Shown here in pieces: positions 45,839 to 54,651 of a stretch of 64,000 nt of DNA (positions within the stretch are counted from its first letter, which is position 1; each line of letters starts with the position of its first letter). The stretch is from the NCBI GenBank assembly GCA_015689735.1, contig WVSP01000004.1, positions 124,001-188,000 of the forward strand. The letters run 5' to 3'. Both the position numbers and the translations under genes were made by a program. Origin of the DNA: Rhodobacterales bacterium LSUCC0031. GTDB lineage: Bacteria; Pseudomonadota; Alphaproteobacteria; Rhodobacterales; Rhodobacteraceae. The notes beneath the pieces are model-generated. The model did not search any database. It was not told the DNA's origin and saw only the letters and a program-made list of their open reading frames with translations.

Positions 45839-46192
45839 TCAAAACGGCAGTTTCATACCGGGCGGAAGGCCCATCCCCTCGGTCAGCTTGCCAAGTTCCG
45901 CTTGGCTTTTCTCCTGCGCCTTGGACTGGGCATCCTTGATCGCGGCCAAGATCAGATCCTCGACCACTTCCTTGTCGTCTTTGTTGAAGATCGAGGGGTC
46001 GATATCCAGACCAACCAACTCGCCCTTGGCGGTGGCCGTTGCCTTGACAAGACCCGCGCCGGATTGGCCCTCTACTGTCATGGATGCCAACGCATCTTGC
46101 ATTTCGGCCATCTTGGTCTGCATCTCTTGTGCCTGCTTCATCAGCTTGGCCATATCGCCCAGACCGCCAAGCCCACCCAAACCTTTCAACAT
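45839..46192 (-). CDS. YbaB/EbfC-family nucleoid-associated protein
   Basis: A 117-residue DNA-binding protein. MAKLMKQAQEMQTKMAEMQDAL is the long helix of the family, and VKATATAKGELVGLDIDPSIF the central sheet. A Gly/Leu-rich N-terminus (MLKGLGGLGGLGD) is typical of alphaproteobacterial members. It lies between dnaX and recR. Confidence 0.92.
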   Translation of the reverse strand: MLKGLGGLGGLGDMAKLMKQAQEMQTKMAEMQDALASMTVEGQSGAGLVKATATAKGELVGLDIDPSIFNKDDKEVVEDLILAAIKDAQSKAQEKSQAELGKLTEGMGLPPGMKLPF

Positions 46193-46258
46193 CGCTCAGA
46201 TCTCCACCTGTCAACTTTGCATTACAGATACGCAGGCCGCAGCAGCGCGACAAGCGCG

Positions 46259-48034
46259 CTATTCATCCTCGAACGGATCCCAATCTTCGGGCAGGTCATC
46301 GGCATCGGGCAATTCCGGCAGCGCCTCGGCCTGTGCCGCGGCAAGCAGTTCGGCCCGGGTGCGGATCGAAGCGATGCGCGCCTTGGGAAAGGCCGCCATG
46401 ACGCTTTGCATCAAGGGATGACGCGCGATCTCGGCTTGGGCGACATCGGCGGCGGCGCGATCTTGCTCGGCAATCGTCGGCGCGCCGCCTTCATTGGCCA
46501 GCGAGATGATCCAATTCGCCCCCGTTGCCAATTGCAGCGACCGTTTCAAGCGCTGCACTAAATCGCCCGGCGCATCATTGGTCAGTTGAAATTCCATCCG
46601 GCCCGGCGCGTAGCTGATCAGCCGCAGGCAATTCTTGACCTCGACGAGCAGCTTGATGTCGCGGGTTTCCTCGATCAATGCCACGACACTGGCAAAGCTG
46701 GGATAAAGCGAGAGATCGGGGCCGGGCGCCTGCTGCAATGCGGCTTGTGTGGCCCCGCCACTGCCGCCACCGCCGACGCGGGGCGCGGAAAGCTGCGCGC
46801 GCGGCGCGTTTGTGGGCGCCATGCCCGCCGGTGCGCGCACGCCACCGCCGCCACCCGATGGCGGCGGGGTCGATTGCAGCTTTTTCACCAGATCACCCGG
46901 TGTTGGCAAATCGGCCACATGGGTCATGCGGATCACCGCCATTTCAGCGGCCATCATCGCGTTGGGGGCGATGGCCACTTCTTCAAGGGCCTTGAGCAGC
47001 ATTTGCCACATCCGCGTAAGCACCCGCATTGGCAGAGCTTCGGCAAGGCTGCGCCCACGCATCCGCTCATCAGGGCCGATGGTTGGGTCTTCGGCGGCGG
47101 CGGGCGTGATCTTGATCACCGATAGCCAATGCGTGATTTCGGCCAGATCGCGCAGCACGGCCACGGGATCGGCCCCATCGGCATATTGCGCGCCCAATTC
47201 GTCGATCGCCCCTGCCGCATCGCCACGCATCACCGCCTCGAACAGGTCAAGCACCCGGCCACGGTCGGCCAGCCCCAGCATCGCGCGCACTTGATCGGCA
47301 GTGGTCTCGCCCGCCCCATGCGCGATAGCCTGATCGAGCAAGCTCATCGCGTCGCGGACCGACCCTTCGGCGGCGCGTGTGATCAGGGCCAGCGCATCCT
47401 CGGCGATTTGCGCACCCTCTCGACCTGCCACCTTTTGCAGATGCGCGATCATCACCTCGGGCTCGATTCGGCGCAGGTCGAAACGCTGGCAGCGCGACAA
47501 GACCGTGACCGGCACCTTGCGGATCTCGGTCGTCGCAAAAAGGAATTTCACATGCGGCGGCGGTTCCTCAAGCGTCTTCAAGAGCGCATTGAACGCGCTG
47601 GTCGAGAGCATGTGAACTTCGTCGATGATGAAGATCTTGTAACGTGCCTGTGCCGCGCGATAGCTGACGGTTTCGATGATCGCATCGCGGATGTTCTGCA
47701 CGCCGGTATGCGATGCGGCGTCCATCTCCATCACATCGACATGGCGACCCTGCGCGATAGCCACGCAATTTTGGCACTGACCGCATGGATCGGTTGTCGG
47801 CCCGCCTGCACCATCGACGCCAATACAGTTCAGCCCCTTGGCGATGATCCGCGCGGTCGTCGTTTTGCCAGTGCCGCGAATACCTGTCAGCATGAAGGCC
47901 TGTGCGATCCGATCAGCAGCAAAGGCGTTTTTCAACGTGCGCACCATCGCATCCTGACCGATCAGATCGGCAAATGTCGCGGGGCGATACTTGCGCGCCA
48001 AAACCTGGTAGCCGGTGTCGGATGTCTCGGTCAT
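46259..48034 (-). CDS. dnaX: DNA polymerase III subunits gamma/tau
   Basis: A 591-residue clamp-loader ATPase. Walker A is GIRGTGKTTTARI, a four-Cys zinc module includes CGQCQNC, Walker B is IIDEVHMLS, sensor 1 is FATTEIRKVPVTVLSRCQRF. Domain III ends near 370 and is followed by a Pro/Gly linker (STPPPSGGGGG, about 393-403) and a C-terminal tau region ending in an acidic tail. A GAGG site precedes ATG 48034. It leads the dnaX-ybaB-recR operon. Confidence 0.95.
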   Translation of the reverse strand: MTETSDTGYQVLARKYRPATFADLIGQDAMVRTLKNAFAADRIAQAFMLTGIRGTGKTTTARIIAKGLNCIGVDGAGGPTTDPCGQCQNCVAIAQGRHVDVMEMDAASHTGVQNIRDAIIETVSYRAAQARYKIFIIDEVHMLSTSAFNALLKTLEEPPPHVKFLFATTEIRKVPVTVLSRCQRFDLRRIEPEVMIAHLQKVAGREGAQIAEDALALITRAAEGSVRDAMSLLDQAIAHGAGETTADQVRAMLGLADRGRVLDLFEAVMRGDAAGAIDELGAQYADGADPVAVLRDLAEITHWLSVIKITPAAAEDPTIGPDERMRGRSLAEALPMRVLTRMWQMLLKALEEVAIAPNAMMAAEMAVIRMTHVADLPTPGDLVKKLQSTPPPSGGGGGVRAPAGMAPTNAPRAQLSAPRVGGGGSGGATQAALQQAPGPDLSLYPSFASVVALIEETRDIKLLVEVKNCLRLISYAPGRMEFQLTNDAPGDLVQRLKRSLQLATGANWIISLANEGGAPTIAEQDRAAADVAQAEIARHPLMQSVMAAFPKARIASIRTRAELLAAAQAEALPELPDADDLPEDWDPFEDE

Positions 48035-48145
48035 TGTGCCTCGGGCAAGGTGATGGAATGAAACCTAGTGAAGCTGTGCGACAAGGTCCATGGTGAAGCA
48101 GCGCGGCATTATGATAGCACCGCATCACCTGATCCGAGGGCAATA

Positions 48146-48475
48146 ATGAGCGAACACAAAGCATCCCCGTTTCTTCTGCGCCTGATGTCGCTGTTTTTCT
48201 GGGCCATGGCGCTATGCGCCTTGGCCTTTTGGGTCGGCGGCGCGGTATGGCCAGGTGGGCTGACGGGCTTGATCGCGGCATTGGGGCCGGGCAGCGTGGC
48301 CATTTTCGCGACCTTCCATATCCCGGCCGCGGTCGTGGGCATCTTGTTATGGCAATGGCAGCGCCACGGCATGGCAAGGCGCAAGCGCGCCCTGCTAGAG
48401 GGGGCGACGCTTTACTTCATGGGCGCCGTGCTCTTGGGAATTTTCCTGAACTACCTGCTGGTCTCGGCTCTCTAG
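48146..48475 (+). CDS. small membrane protein, unknown
   Basis: A 109-residue protein with three or four hydrophobic helices (about 10-32, 40-75 possibly as two, 88-106) and a basic loop QRHGMARRKRALLEG. I do not recognise the family. ATG 48146 has GAGGG upstream; upstream in-frame TTG or GTG starts are less likely. It lies on the plus strand between dnaX and the SRP RNA gene, both on the minus strand, and is the only gene breaking that pair. Confidence 0.6.
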   Translation: MSEHKASPFLLRLMSLFFWAMALCALAFWVGGAVWPGGLTGLIAALGPGSVAIFATFHIPAAVVGILLWQWQRHGMARRKRALLEGATLYFMGAVLLGIFLNYLLVSAL

Positions 48476-48494
48476 ACCATGCGGCCCTTGAAGG

Positions 48495-48592
48495 GTGAGA
48501 GGCTGGACATCGACCCAAGCGGGGCTCGTTGTGGCTGCTTCCTTCCGGACCTGACCAGGTTGGCGAGGCGCCTGCCCGCGCCAACCTCTCAC
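48495..48592 (-). ncRNA. ffs: signal recognition particle RNA, small bacterial (4.5S-type)
   Basis: The minus strand reads GGTCAGGTCCGGAAGGAAGC at 48556-48537, the universal SRP RNA apical motif (GGAA tetraloop and symmetric loop) that binds Ffh. The ends pair: GAGAGG (minus, from 48590) with CCTCTC (plus-strand gagagg at 48497-48502), giving one long hairpin of about 96 nt. Boundaries are approximate. In many bacteria the SRP RNA gene lies just upstream of dnaX in the same direction, as here. Confidence 0.95.
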
Positions 48593-48635
48593 GTGTCACA
48601 TAGGCAAAAGCGCCCGGCCATGCAAGGCCGCAGCT

Positions 48636-49403
48636 TCAGCCGGGCGACCGCTCTGCCCATCCGGCAAAGATGCGTTCAAGAAATACCACGACGTAAAACA
48701 GCACGATCCCCAACGCCGCCAACGCGAACAGCACGGCAAACATCAGCGGATAGTCGGCGCTGATCCGGCCCGAATCAAACAGATCGCCCAAGCCACGCCC
48801 ATGGGGCGACACGATCTCCATCAGGTTGGTGCCGATGAAGGCCAAGGTCACAGCAACCTTCAGCGCGCCAAAGAACTCGGGCAGTGTCTTGGGCAGCGCG
48901 ATCTTCCAGAAGATCGTGAAATTCGATGCGCCAAGCGAGCGCAGGATATCGCGATATTCCGGCTCCAGCGTGGACAGCCCGATCGAGACCGAGACCGCGA
49001 TGGGGAAGAACGAGATCATGAAGGCGATCAGCACGGTATTGAAATCATGCTGACCCACGAACATCAGCGCCACGATCGGCACGACCGTCGCCTTGGGGAT
49101 TGCGTTGAAGCCAACAAGGATCGGGTAAAGCCCCTCGCGCGCGAAACGCGAAAAGCCCATGATCATGCCGATCAGCGTGCCGAAGATCACGGCAAGGCCA
49201 AGCCCGGCCACGGTGCGCCACAGCGTCTCCCATGACTTGATCAAGAACAGATCCCAGAATCGGATATAGCGCGGGATCAGGTCCGAGGGGCTGGCCATGC
49301 GGAAATCGGGAAGTTGCTTGTACCACACGATCCATTCCCAAAAAGCGAGGATCCCGATGATGAACAGCAAGGGCGCAAGGATTTTTCGCAGCGTATCGTT
49401 CAT
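48636..49403 (-). CDS. ABC transporter permease (SsuC/TauC/ThiX-like)
   Basis: A 255-residue inner-membrane permease with six helices. The coupling-helix EAA motif is EPEYRDILRSLGASNFTIFWKIALP. The BPD_transp_1 fold and the NMT1-type binding protein place it in the nitrate/sulfonate/pyrimidine-precursor importer group. Its start overlaps the ATPase stop by 4 nt. Confidence 0.88.
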   Translation of the reverse strand: MNDTLRKILAPLLFIIGILAFWEWIVWYKQLPDFRMASPSDLIPRYIRFWDLFLIKSWETLWRTVAGLGLAVIFGTLIGMIMGFSRFAREGLYPILVGFNAIPKATVVPIVALMFVGQHDFNTVLIAFMISFFPIAVSVSIGLSTLEPEYRDILRSLGASNFTIFWKIALPKTLPEFFGALKVAVTLAFIGTNLMEIVSPHGRGLGDLFDSGRISADYPLMFAVLFALAALGIVLFYVVVFLERIFAGWAERSPG

Positions 49404-50212
49404 GCTTTGGCCTCCGCGGTGTCATCGACCGTGCGGCCTTGGGCCACTTGGATCTGGTGGCGCAGTGTCGCCAGCATCTCGACCGCCTTGGGTGAATAAA
49501 GATCGTCAAGGCTGCGCTTGCCGGGCAAATCGACCTGCATGACATGCTGCGCATGTGCGGGACGACCCGACATTACCACGACCTGGTCGGCCAAAAAGAC
49601 GCTTTCGCGCAGATCATGGGTGATGAGCAGACAGGTAAAGGGTTCTTCTGCGCGCAGGTCGTGCATGGTGCACCACAGATCCTCGCGGGTGAAGGCATCG
49701 AGCGCGCCAAAAGGTTCATCAAGGATCAGCACATCAGGCTTGTGGATGATCGACCGGCACAGGCTTGCGCGCTGGCGCATCCCCCCCGACAGTTCCGAGG
49801 GGCGCTTTTCCGCAAAGCCCGTCAGCCCGACCAGATCAAGCAGGTGATGCGCGCGTTCGGTCGCCTCGGCCTTGGACATGGGCGATTTGACGATTTCCAT
49901 TGGCAACAGCACGTTTTGCAGGATCGTGCGCCATTCCAACAGAACCGGGTTCTGAAACGCCATGCCGACCGTCGGGCGCGGGCTGGTGACGCGCTGGCCA
50001 TGCAGCCAAACCTCGCCCTCATTCGGGCGCATCAGGCCAGAAACCAGCCGCGTCAGCGTGGACTTGCCGCAACCCGAAGGGCCGACGACCGCGCAAAAGC
50101 TGTTTTCGGGGATCTGGATGGACAAGCGGTCCAGCACCGGCAACGGACCTGCCTTGGTGCGATAGGCATGCGTCACATCGCGCAGCTCGATCATATGGGC
50201 GGAAGCGGTCAT
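49400..50212 (-). CDS. ABC transporter ATP-binding protein (SsuB/TauB/ThiZ-like)
   Basis: A 270-residue ATPase. Walker A GPSGCGKSTL, Q-loop FQNPVLLEW, signature ELSGGMRQRASLCRSI, Walker B LILDEPFGALD, H-loop LLITHDLRE. It energises uptake by the adjacent permease. ATG 50212 is chosen over a longer start. Confidence 0.9.
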   Translation of the reverse strand: MTASAHMIELRDVTHAYRTKAGPLPVLDRLSIQIPENSFCAVVGPSGCGKSTLTRLVSGLMRPNEGEVWLHGQRVTSPRPTVGMAFQNPVLLEWRTILQNVLLPMEIVKSPMSKAEATERAHHLLDLVGLTGFAEKRPSELSGGMRQRASLCRSIIHKPDVLILDEPFGALDAFTREDLWCTMHDLRAEEPFTCLLITHDLRESVFLADQVVVMSGRPAHAQHVMQVDLPGKRSLDDLYSPKAVEMLATLRHQIQVAQGRTVDDTAEAKA

Positions 50213-50287
50213 GAGGGTCTTTCTAAACGTAATGCCCGAGACCACAAAAGGCGGTCCCGGGCAGGATCATGTCAACGCGATTGTCGC

Positions 50288-51301
50288 TTACTTTGCAACC
50301 ATCCGCACCTCTGCCTCGGGCAGATAGGCGTTGGTGAAGTAGAGTGCCGCGTCGGGTTCGTTCTGGAACTGGTAGGTCAGGCGCAGCTGTTCGATGGCGG
50401 TGGCCATACGGGCCGGATCGATATCGCCCATACCGTTTGCGCGCACCCAATCGGTGACGATGTTGGCATCAAGCGCCAGTTCCAGACGCCGGGTTTCCAG
50501 CGCAACATCGCCAGCAGGGTTGCGCGCGATCACCGCCGCCGCACCGGCTGCTGGGTCGGCGACGGCATCAGCCACACCGCGCGCGATTGCCCGCAGCGCA
50601 CCTGTCACGACCTCGGGATTGGCGGCGGCGAAATCGGTATTCACGATCACCGCGTTGCCATAGAGCGCCACACCATGATCCGAGTACAAGATGGTAGTGA
50701 TGTCATCCTCGGGGATACCAAGCCGGGCCAGCGACAAGTAGGATGAGAAGTTGAAGCCAGTCACGGCATCCACATTGCCTTCGGCCAGCATCGGCTCGCG
50801 GGTCGGGAAGCCGACAGGCTCAACGGTGATCTTAGACACATCGATATTGTTGACAGCCGCAAGGATCGGGAACTGCGCCCATGCGCCATCAGGTGGCGGC
50901 GCGCCCAGCGTCGATCCTTCAAGGTCTGCGATCCCCGAAATCCCTTGGCTCACGCGGCCCACGATCGAGAAGGGCGGGTTGTCATACACCATCATCGCCG
51001 CGATCACCGGCGCGCCAGGGTTTTGGTCGAGGAAGCGTACAAGGCTGTTGATATCGGCAAAGCCCATCGGGAATGCGCCCGAGGCGACCTTGGGGATAGC
51101 GTCGAGCGAGCCTTCGCCCGCGACAACGGACACATCAAGGCCTTCGGCCGCGAAATGACCATTGTCGATCGCCAGAAAATAGGGGGCTGACGGTCCTTCA
51201 AAACGCCAATCGAGGGCGAAATTCATATCCATCTCTTGTGCCGCAACGGGGGTGGCGGCGATCAAGGCGGCAGCGAATGTGGGAATGGCACGGTTGAACA
51301 A
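50288..51301 (-). CDS. ABC transporter substrate-binding protein (NMT1/THI5-like)
   Basis: A 337-residue periplasmic binding protein. I take TTG 51301 as start: AAAGGAG lies 8 nt upstream, and it gives a clean signal peptide (FNRAIPTFAAALIAATPVAAQ, cleavage near residue 20-22). ATG starts further upstream would bury that signal. The mature part (NFALDWRFEGPSAPYFLAID, GFADINSLVRFL, VEPVGFPTREPMLAEGNVDA) fits the NMT1/THI5-like or ThiY group. No thiamine genes or TPP riboswitch are nearby, so the substrate is open. Confidence 0.85.
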   Translation of the reverse strand: MFNRAIPTFAAALIAATPVAAQEMDMNFALDWRFEGPSAPYFLAIDNGHFAAEGLDVSVVAGEGSLDAIPKVASGAFPMGFADINSLVRFLDQNPGAPVIAAMMVYDNPPFSIVGRVSQGISGIADLEGSTLGAPPPDGAWAQFPILAAVNNIDVSKITVEPVGFPTREPMLAEGNVDAVTGFNFSSYLSLARLGIPEDDITTILYSDHGVALYGNAVIVNTDFAAANPEVVTGALRAIARGVADAVADPAAGAAAVIARNPAGDVALETRRLELALDANIVTDWVRANGMGDIDPARMATAIEQLRLTYQFQNEPDAALYFTNAYLPEAEVRMVAK

Positions 51302-51468
51302 GCGAGGTCTCCTTTGGCTTGGCAGCGCGTTCTTCGCGAATGGGGTCAGAACAGCCCTGCGCCCAAGAGAGGTCAATTGTGAAGGCGCACTGATCTGATG
51401 CGAACGCGCAAAACATGCGCGATCCAAGTTTCGATTGCTAGTTTTTTCGGCACATCACCGAATGCTGC

Positions 51469-53406
51469 CTAAAGGTGCAGCATATATTGTGCAAAGCCCG
51501 TCTCGCTCAGACCGATCGGGGCCAAGCCCAATTGCGCCAAACGATCTGCATGCGCCGCCGCCGCCGGGCCGGTGTCATAGATCACCGGCACCCCGCCCAA
51601 AGGCATGAAACGAAAACCGCCGCTGATGGTTGGCGCAACAGCACCACGCATCGCAGCGATGTAGCCTGCAATGACATCGCGCACGGGATAGGGAGAGAGA
51701 TAGACCGTCTCGCATCGTGCGGCATCGGGGAAATGCCCACCACCCGCAGCGCGGTAGCTATTGGTCACGACAAGGAACACATCTTCATCTGCGACCGGCG
51801 CCCCGTTATCACGGCGCAAGTCACGGATACGCCCCACCCCATCGCGGATGATATCCCCTTCGGCATTGGTGCGCGCGGGTTGGCGCAGGTCGATCCTGTA
51901 GCGCAAACCATCCATGCGGTCGAAATTGTAACTGGCAAAGTCGTAGTCCAGCAAACGCTGAGGGGGCGCATCGGGGTGCGTGATTGGCTTAATCTGCAAG
52001 TACGCAGAAGCCGCACGTTCAAGCCAAAGGCGGATTTGCGCCCCCGTTGCCCGCAACAAGGTCAAACCATTCGCATAGGGGTAGATATCGGCGGCATGAC
52101 GCAACAAGAGCGGCCCTTGCGGTACATCGGCATAGGCCAAAGGCCCACTGCGCCCCCCTGCCTTGAAGGGTGTCGTGCAAGACAGAAGCGGCAAACCTGC
52201 CAAGGCAGAGTCACCCGCGATGATCGGTGCAATCGCCGCACGCTGGGCATCGGCGATCAGCTGGGTCGCCATGCAAGGCGCCAAAAGGCTGAAATAGGTT
52301 TCAAGCGGCACGGCGCTGCGCCCAAGGGGACGAGCGGAATATGCCCGCGTCAGACGATGACCTCGTGCGAGTTCGGCACGAAAATGAGGCAACCGATACA
52401 GCTTGCGGCGCAGCGAGCGGCGCTGTGCAGCATCGGCCTCGTCGGCATAGCGAAGGCGGGCATCCGCTGTGACGACCTTCCAATGCTGCTTCGCATCAAG
52501 ATCTATGGCCCCGCGCTTGCATGGACGCAGTTCAAGATCGATCTGGCCCAGATGCGAGCCGAAAAAGCCCGGTTGCACGATGGGTGCATGATCAGACGAT
52601 CCGAGTGGAACCATCGGGGCGGGAAATACATGATGCGTGTGGCCAGCAACCACGGCATCCACGCCGTCAAGCCGTGCCAAGGCAAGGGCCACATTCTCAT
52701 CGCCTGGTGCGGCATCGGCGCGCCCAAGGCCGGAATGGGCGAGCACCACCACCAGATCGGCACCAGCTGCGCGCATCTGCGTCACCTCGTGCAAGATGGT
52801 CGGCACGATGGGCGCAATCTCCAGCCGACCGGCGATTTGCGGTCGCACCCATTGCATGGTCTGCGGCGGGAGCGCACCGGTGATCCCGATGCGGATCATC
52901 CGTAAAGCACCTTGGTTGTCGATCATGCCGCGTTCAATCATGCAGTGCGGTGCCACGAAATGCGTCCCGCCATCCGCCCGTCGCACATTCGCCGCAACGA
53001 TCGGATGACGCGCAGAGGCGATCAGCCGCTCCAAGGCATCGACACCATGGTCGAAATCATGATTGCCCAAAGTCGCGGCATCATAGCCCAAGCCATTCAT
53101 CGCCGCGATCATGGGATGAGGTCGTGTGGCTGGCATCAAGTCCGACAGGGCCGCATCGCCCAAGGGCGCACCTTGGAAAGTATCGCCATTATCAACGAGC
53201 AGACAGTTGATGCTCTCTCGCCGCGCCTGCATGATCGGCGCGACAAGCCGGGCCAGCCCCACGGCGTGATCGGGCCGATTGGCGTAATAGTTATAAGAAA
53301 ACAGATGCGCGTGAAGATCCGTCGTCGCCAAAAGACGCAGGCGCAAACGCACATCCACCCCGGTTGCATCGACCGGATAGGACGCCACTGTTGTTGTGAC
53401 GGTCAT
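51469..53406 (-). CDS. cpdB: 2',3'-cyclic-nucleotide 2'-phosphodiesterase / 3'-nucleotidase-like (CpdB family)
   Basis: A 645-residue metallophosphoesterase plus 5'-nucleotidase C-terminal domain. Metal ligands are visible in LATTDLHAHLFSYNYY, VDNGDTFQGAPLGD, LGNHDFDHGVDAL, VVVLAHSG and VVAGHTHHVFP. The C-terminal half has YPYANGLTLLRATG and YNFDRMDGLRYRID, with NSYRAAGGGHFP at the end. CpdB is normally periplasmic, but I see no signal peptide at ATG 53406, and the in-frame upstream region offers none. It is divergent from nudC (153 nt apart). Confidence 0.88.
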   Translation of the reverse strand: MTVTTTVASYPVDATGVDVRLRLRLLATTDLHAHLFSYNYYANRPDHAVGLARLVAPIMQARRESINCLLVDNGDTFQGAPLGDAALSDLMPATRPHPMIAAMNGLGYDAATLGNHDFDHGVDALERLIASARHPIVAANVRRADGGTHFVAPHCMIERGMIDNQGALRMIRIGITGALPPQTMQWVRPQIAGRLEIAPIVPTILHEVTQMRAAGADLVVVLAHSGLGRADAAPGDENVALALARLDGVDAVVAGHTHHVFPAPMVPLGSSDHAPIVQPGFFGSHLGQIDLELRPCKRGAIDLDAKQHWKVVTADARLRYADEADAAQRRSLRRKLYRLPHFRAELARGHRLTRAYSARPLGRSAVPLETYFSLLAPCMATQLIADAQRAAIAPIIAGDSALAGLPLLSCTTPFKAGGRSGPLAYADVPQGPLLLRHAADIYPYANGLTLLRATGAQIRLWLERAASAYLQIKPITHPDAPPQRLLDYDFASYNFDRMDGLRYRIDLRQPARTNAEGDIIRDGVGRIRDLRRDNGAPVADEDVFLVVTNSYRAAGGGHFPDAARCETVYLSPYPVRDVIAGYIAAMRGAVAPTISGGFRFMPLGGVPVIYDTGPAAAAHADRLAQLGLAPIGLSETGFAQYMLHL

Positions 53407-53559
53407 TGTTCTTTCCACATGCCCCGATTGATTTTGCCGGTTTGGCGGCCTGCTGTTAACAGTCACCCCCAAGGCTGAGGCCGATTTGACAATGGATTGC
53501 GCAAGTTGTGGCAAGCGGGTCATACCCTTGTGCAATTGAACCACAGAGAAGGCGGCGGC

Positions 53560-54537
53560 ATGCTGTTGAGTGAGACGATGACTTTCGGCGGGTCGGACCT
53601 TGACCGCGCGGCGGCGGAACGGCGCGACCCTGCCAGCCTTGAGCAGGCAAGGGCGCAAGGGGCCGCCGTGATCGCGCTTTGGCGTGGCAAGCCTTTGGTG
53701 CAAGGCGACCCGCAAGCCGGGCCTTGCCGTTTGCTGCAACTGACAGCGCATCACCCGGTGTTTGCACAGGCGACGATGGCGCCCATCTTTCTTGGCAGGA
53801 TCGACGCCGCGCCGATTTTTGCACAAGATATCAGCGCATGGAAGCCGACCGAGACCGTGGACGAGGCACAGATCGGCGCCTTTCTCGATCCGACCATCCA
53901 ACATCACCCGGCCGCCCCCGCCGACAGCGCCTTTCGGGAATTGCGCGCGGTGATGAACCACCTCGACGCGCGCGATGCCGAGATGGCGGCAACCGCGCGG
54001 GCCTTGATCAACTGGCATGACAGCCACGGGTTTTGTGTGCGATGCGGCCAGGCCTCTGTGATAACCGAGGCAGGCTGGCAGCGGCTTTGCCCAGCCTGCG
54101 GCACCCATCATTTTCCACGCACTGACCCGGTAGTGATCATGCTGATCACCCAAGGTGAAAAGGTGCTCTTGGGCCGCTCGCCGGGTTGGCCCGACGGGAT
54201 GTTCTCGCTTTTGGCGGGTTTCGTCGAGCCGGGTGAGACCATCGCGGCAGCGGTACGCCGCGAGGTCTTTGAAGAAACGGCAGTCAAAGTGGGAGATGTC
54301 GCCTATATCGCCGACCAGCCATGGCCTTTTCCAGCGTCGCTGATGATTGGTTGCCGCGGCCAGGCAATCACCTCCGAAATCACCGTGGACACGCATGAAT
54401 TGGAAGCCGCGCGTTGGGTCACGCGTTCAGAGTTACTGACCGTCTTCGCTGGCACGCACCCCGAGATACGCCCTGCGCGAAAGGGTGCGATCGCGCATGT
54501 CCTGCTCGCAAATTGGCTGAGCGGCAAGCTGCCTTGA
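53560..54537 (+). CDS. nudC: NAD(+) diphosphatase (NudC)
   Basis: A 325-residue Nudix hydrolase that cleaves NADH/NAD and can remove NAD caps from RNA. An N-terminal domain is followed by the four-Cys zinc ribbon (CVRCGQ and CPACGTHHFPR), the NudC-type PRTDPVVIMLI, and the Nudix box GFVEPGETIAAAVRREVFEETAV. ATG 53560 is used; an in-frame TTG-type extension exists upstream. Position beside cpdB suggests nucleotide salvage. Confidence 0.92.
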   Translation: MLLSETMTFGGSDLDRAAAERRDPASLEQARAQGAAVIALWRGKPLVQGDPQAGPCRLLQLTAHHPVFAQATMAPIFLGRIDAAPIFAQDISAWKPTETVDEAQIGAFLDPTIQHHPAAPADSAFRELRAVMNHLDARDAEMAATARALINWHDSHGFCVRCGQASVITEAGWQRLCPACGTHHFPRTDPVVIMLITQGEKVLLGRSPGWPDGMFSLLAGFVEPGETIAAAVRREVFEETAVKVGDVAYIADQPWPFPASLMIGCRGQAITSEITVDTHELEAARWVTRSELLTVFAGTHPEIRPARKGAIAHVLLANWLSGKLP

Positions 54538-54651
54538 ACACAGTCTGCGCCATGGGCAAGCTCATGGCGGGATTTGGTTGTCGCTGGCATGGCTTTTCTG
54601 CTAGGGTTATCGAAAGATAACAAAAAAGACCAATCGAGCAGAGGTCAGATC

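Noticed and set aside
51302-51468. TPP riboswitch upstream of the ABC binding protein
   Set aside because: The minus-strand leader lacks the CUGAGA and ACCUGAUCUGG elements.
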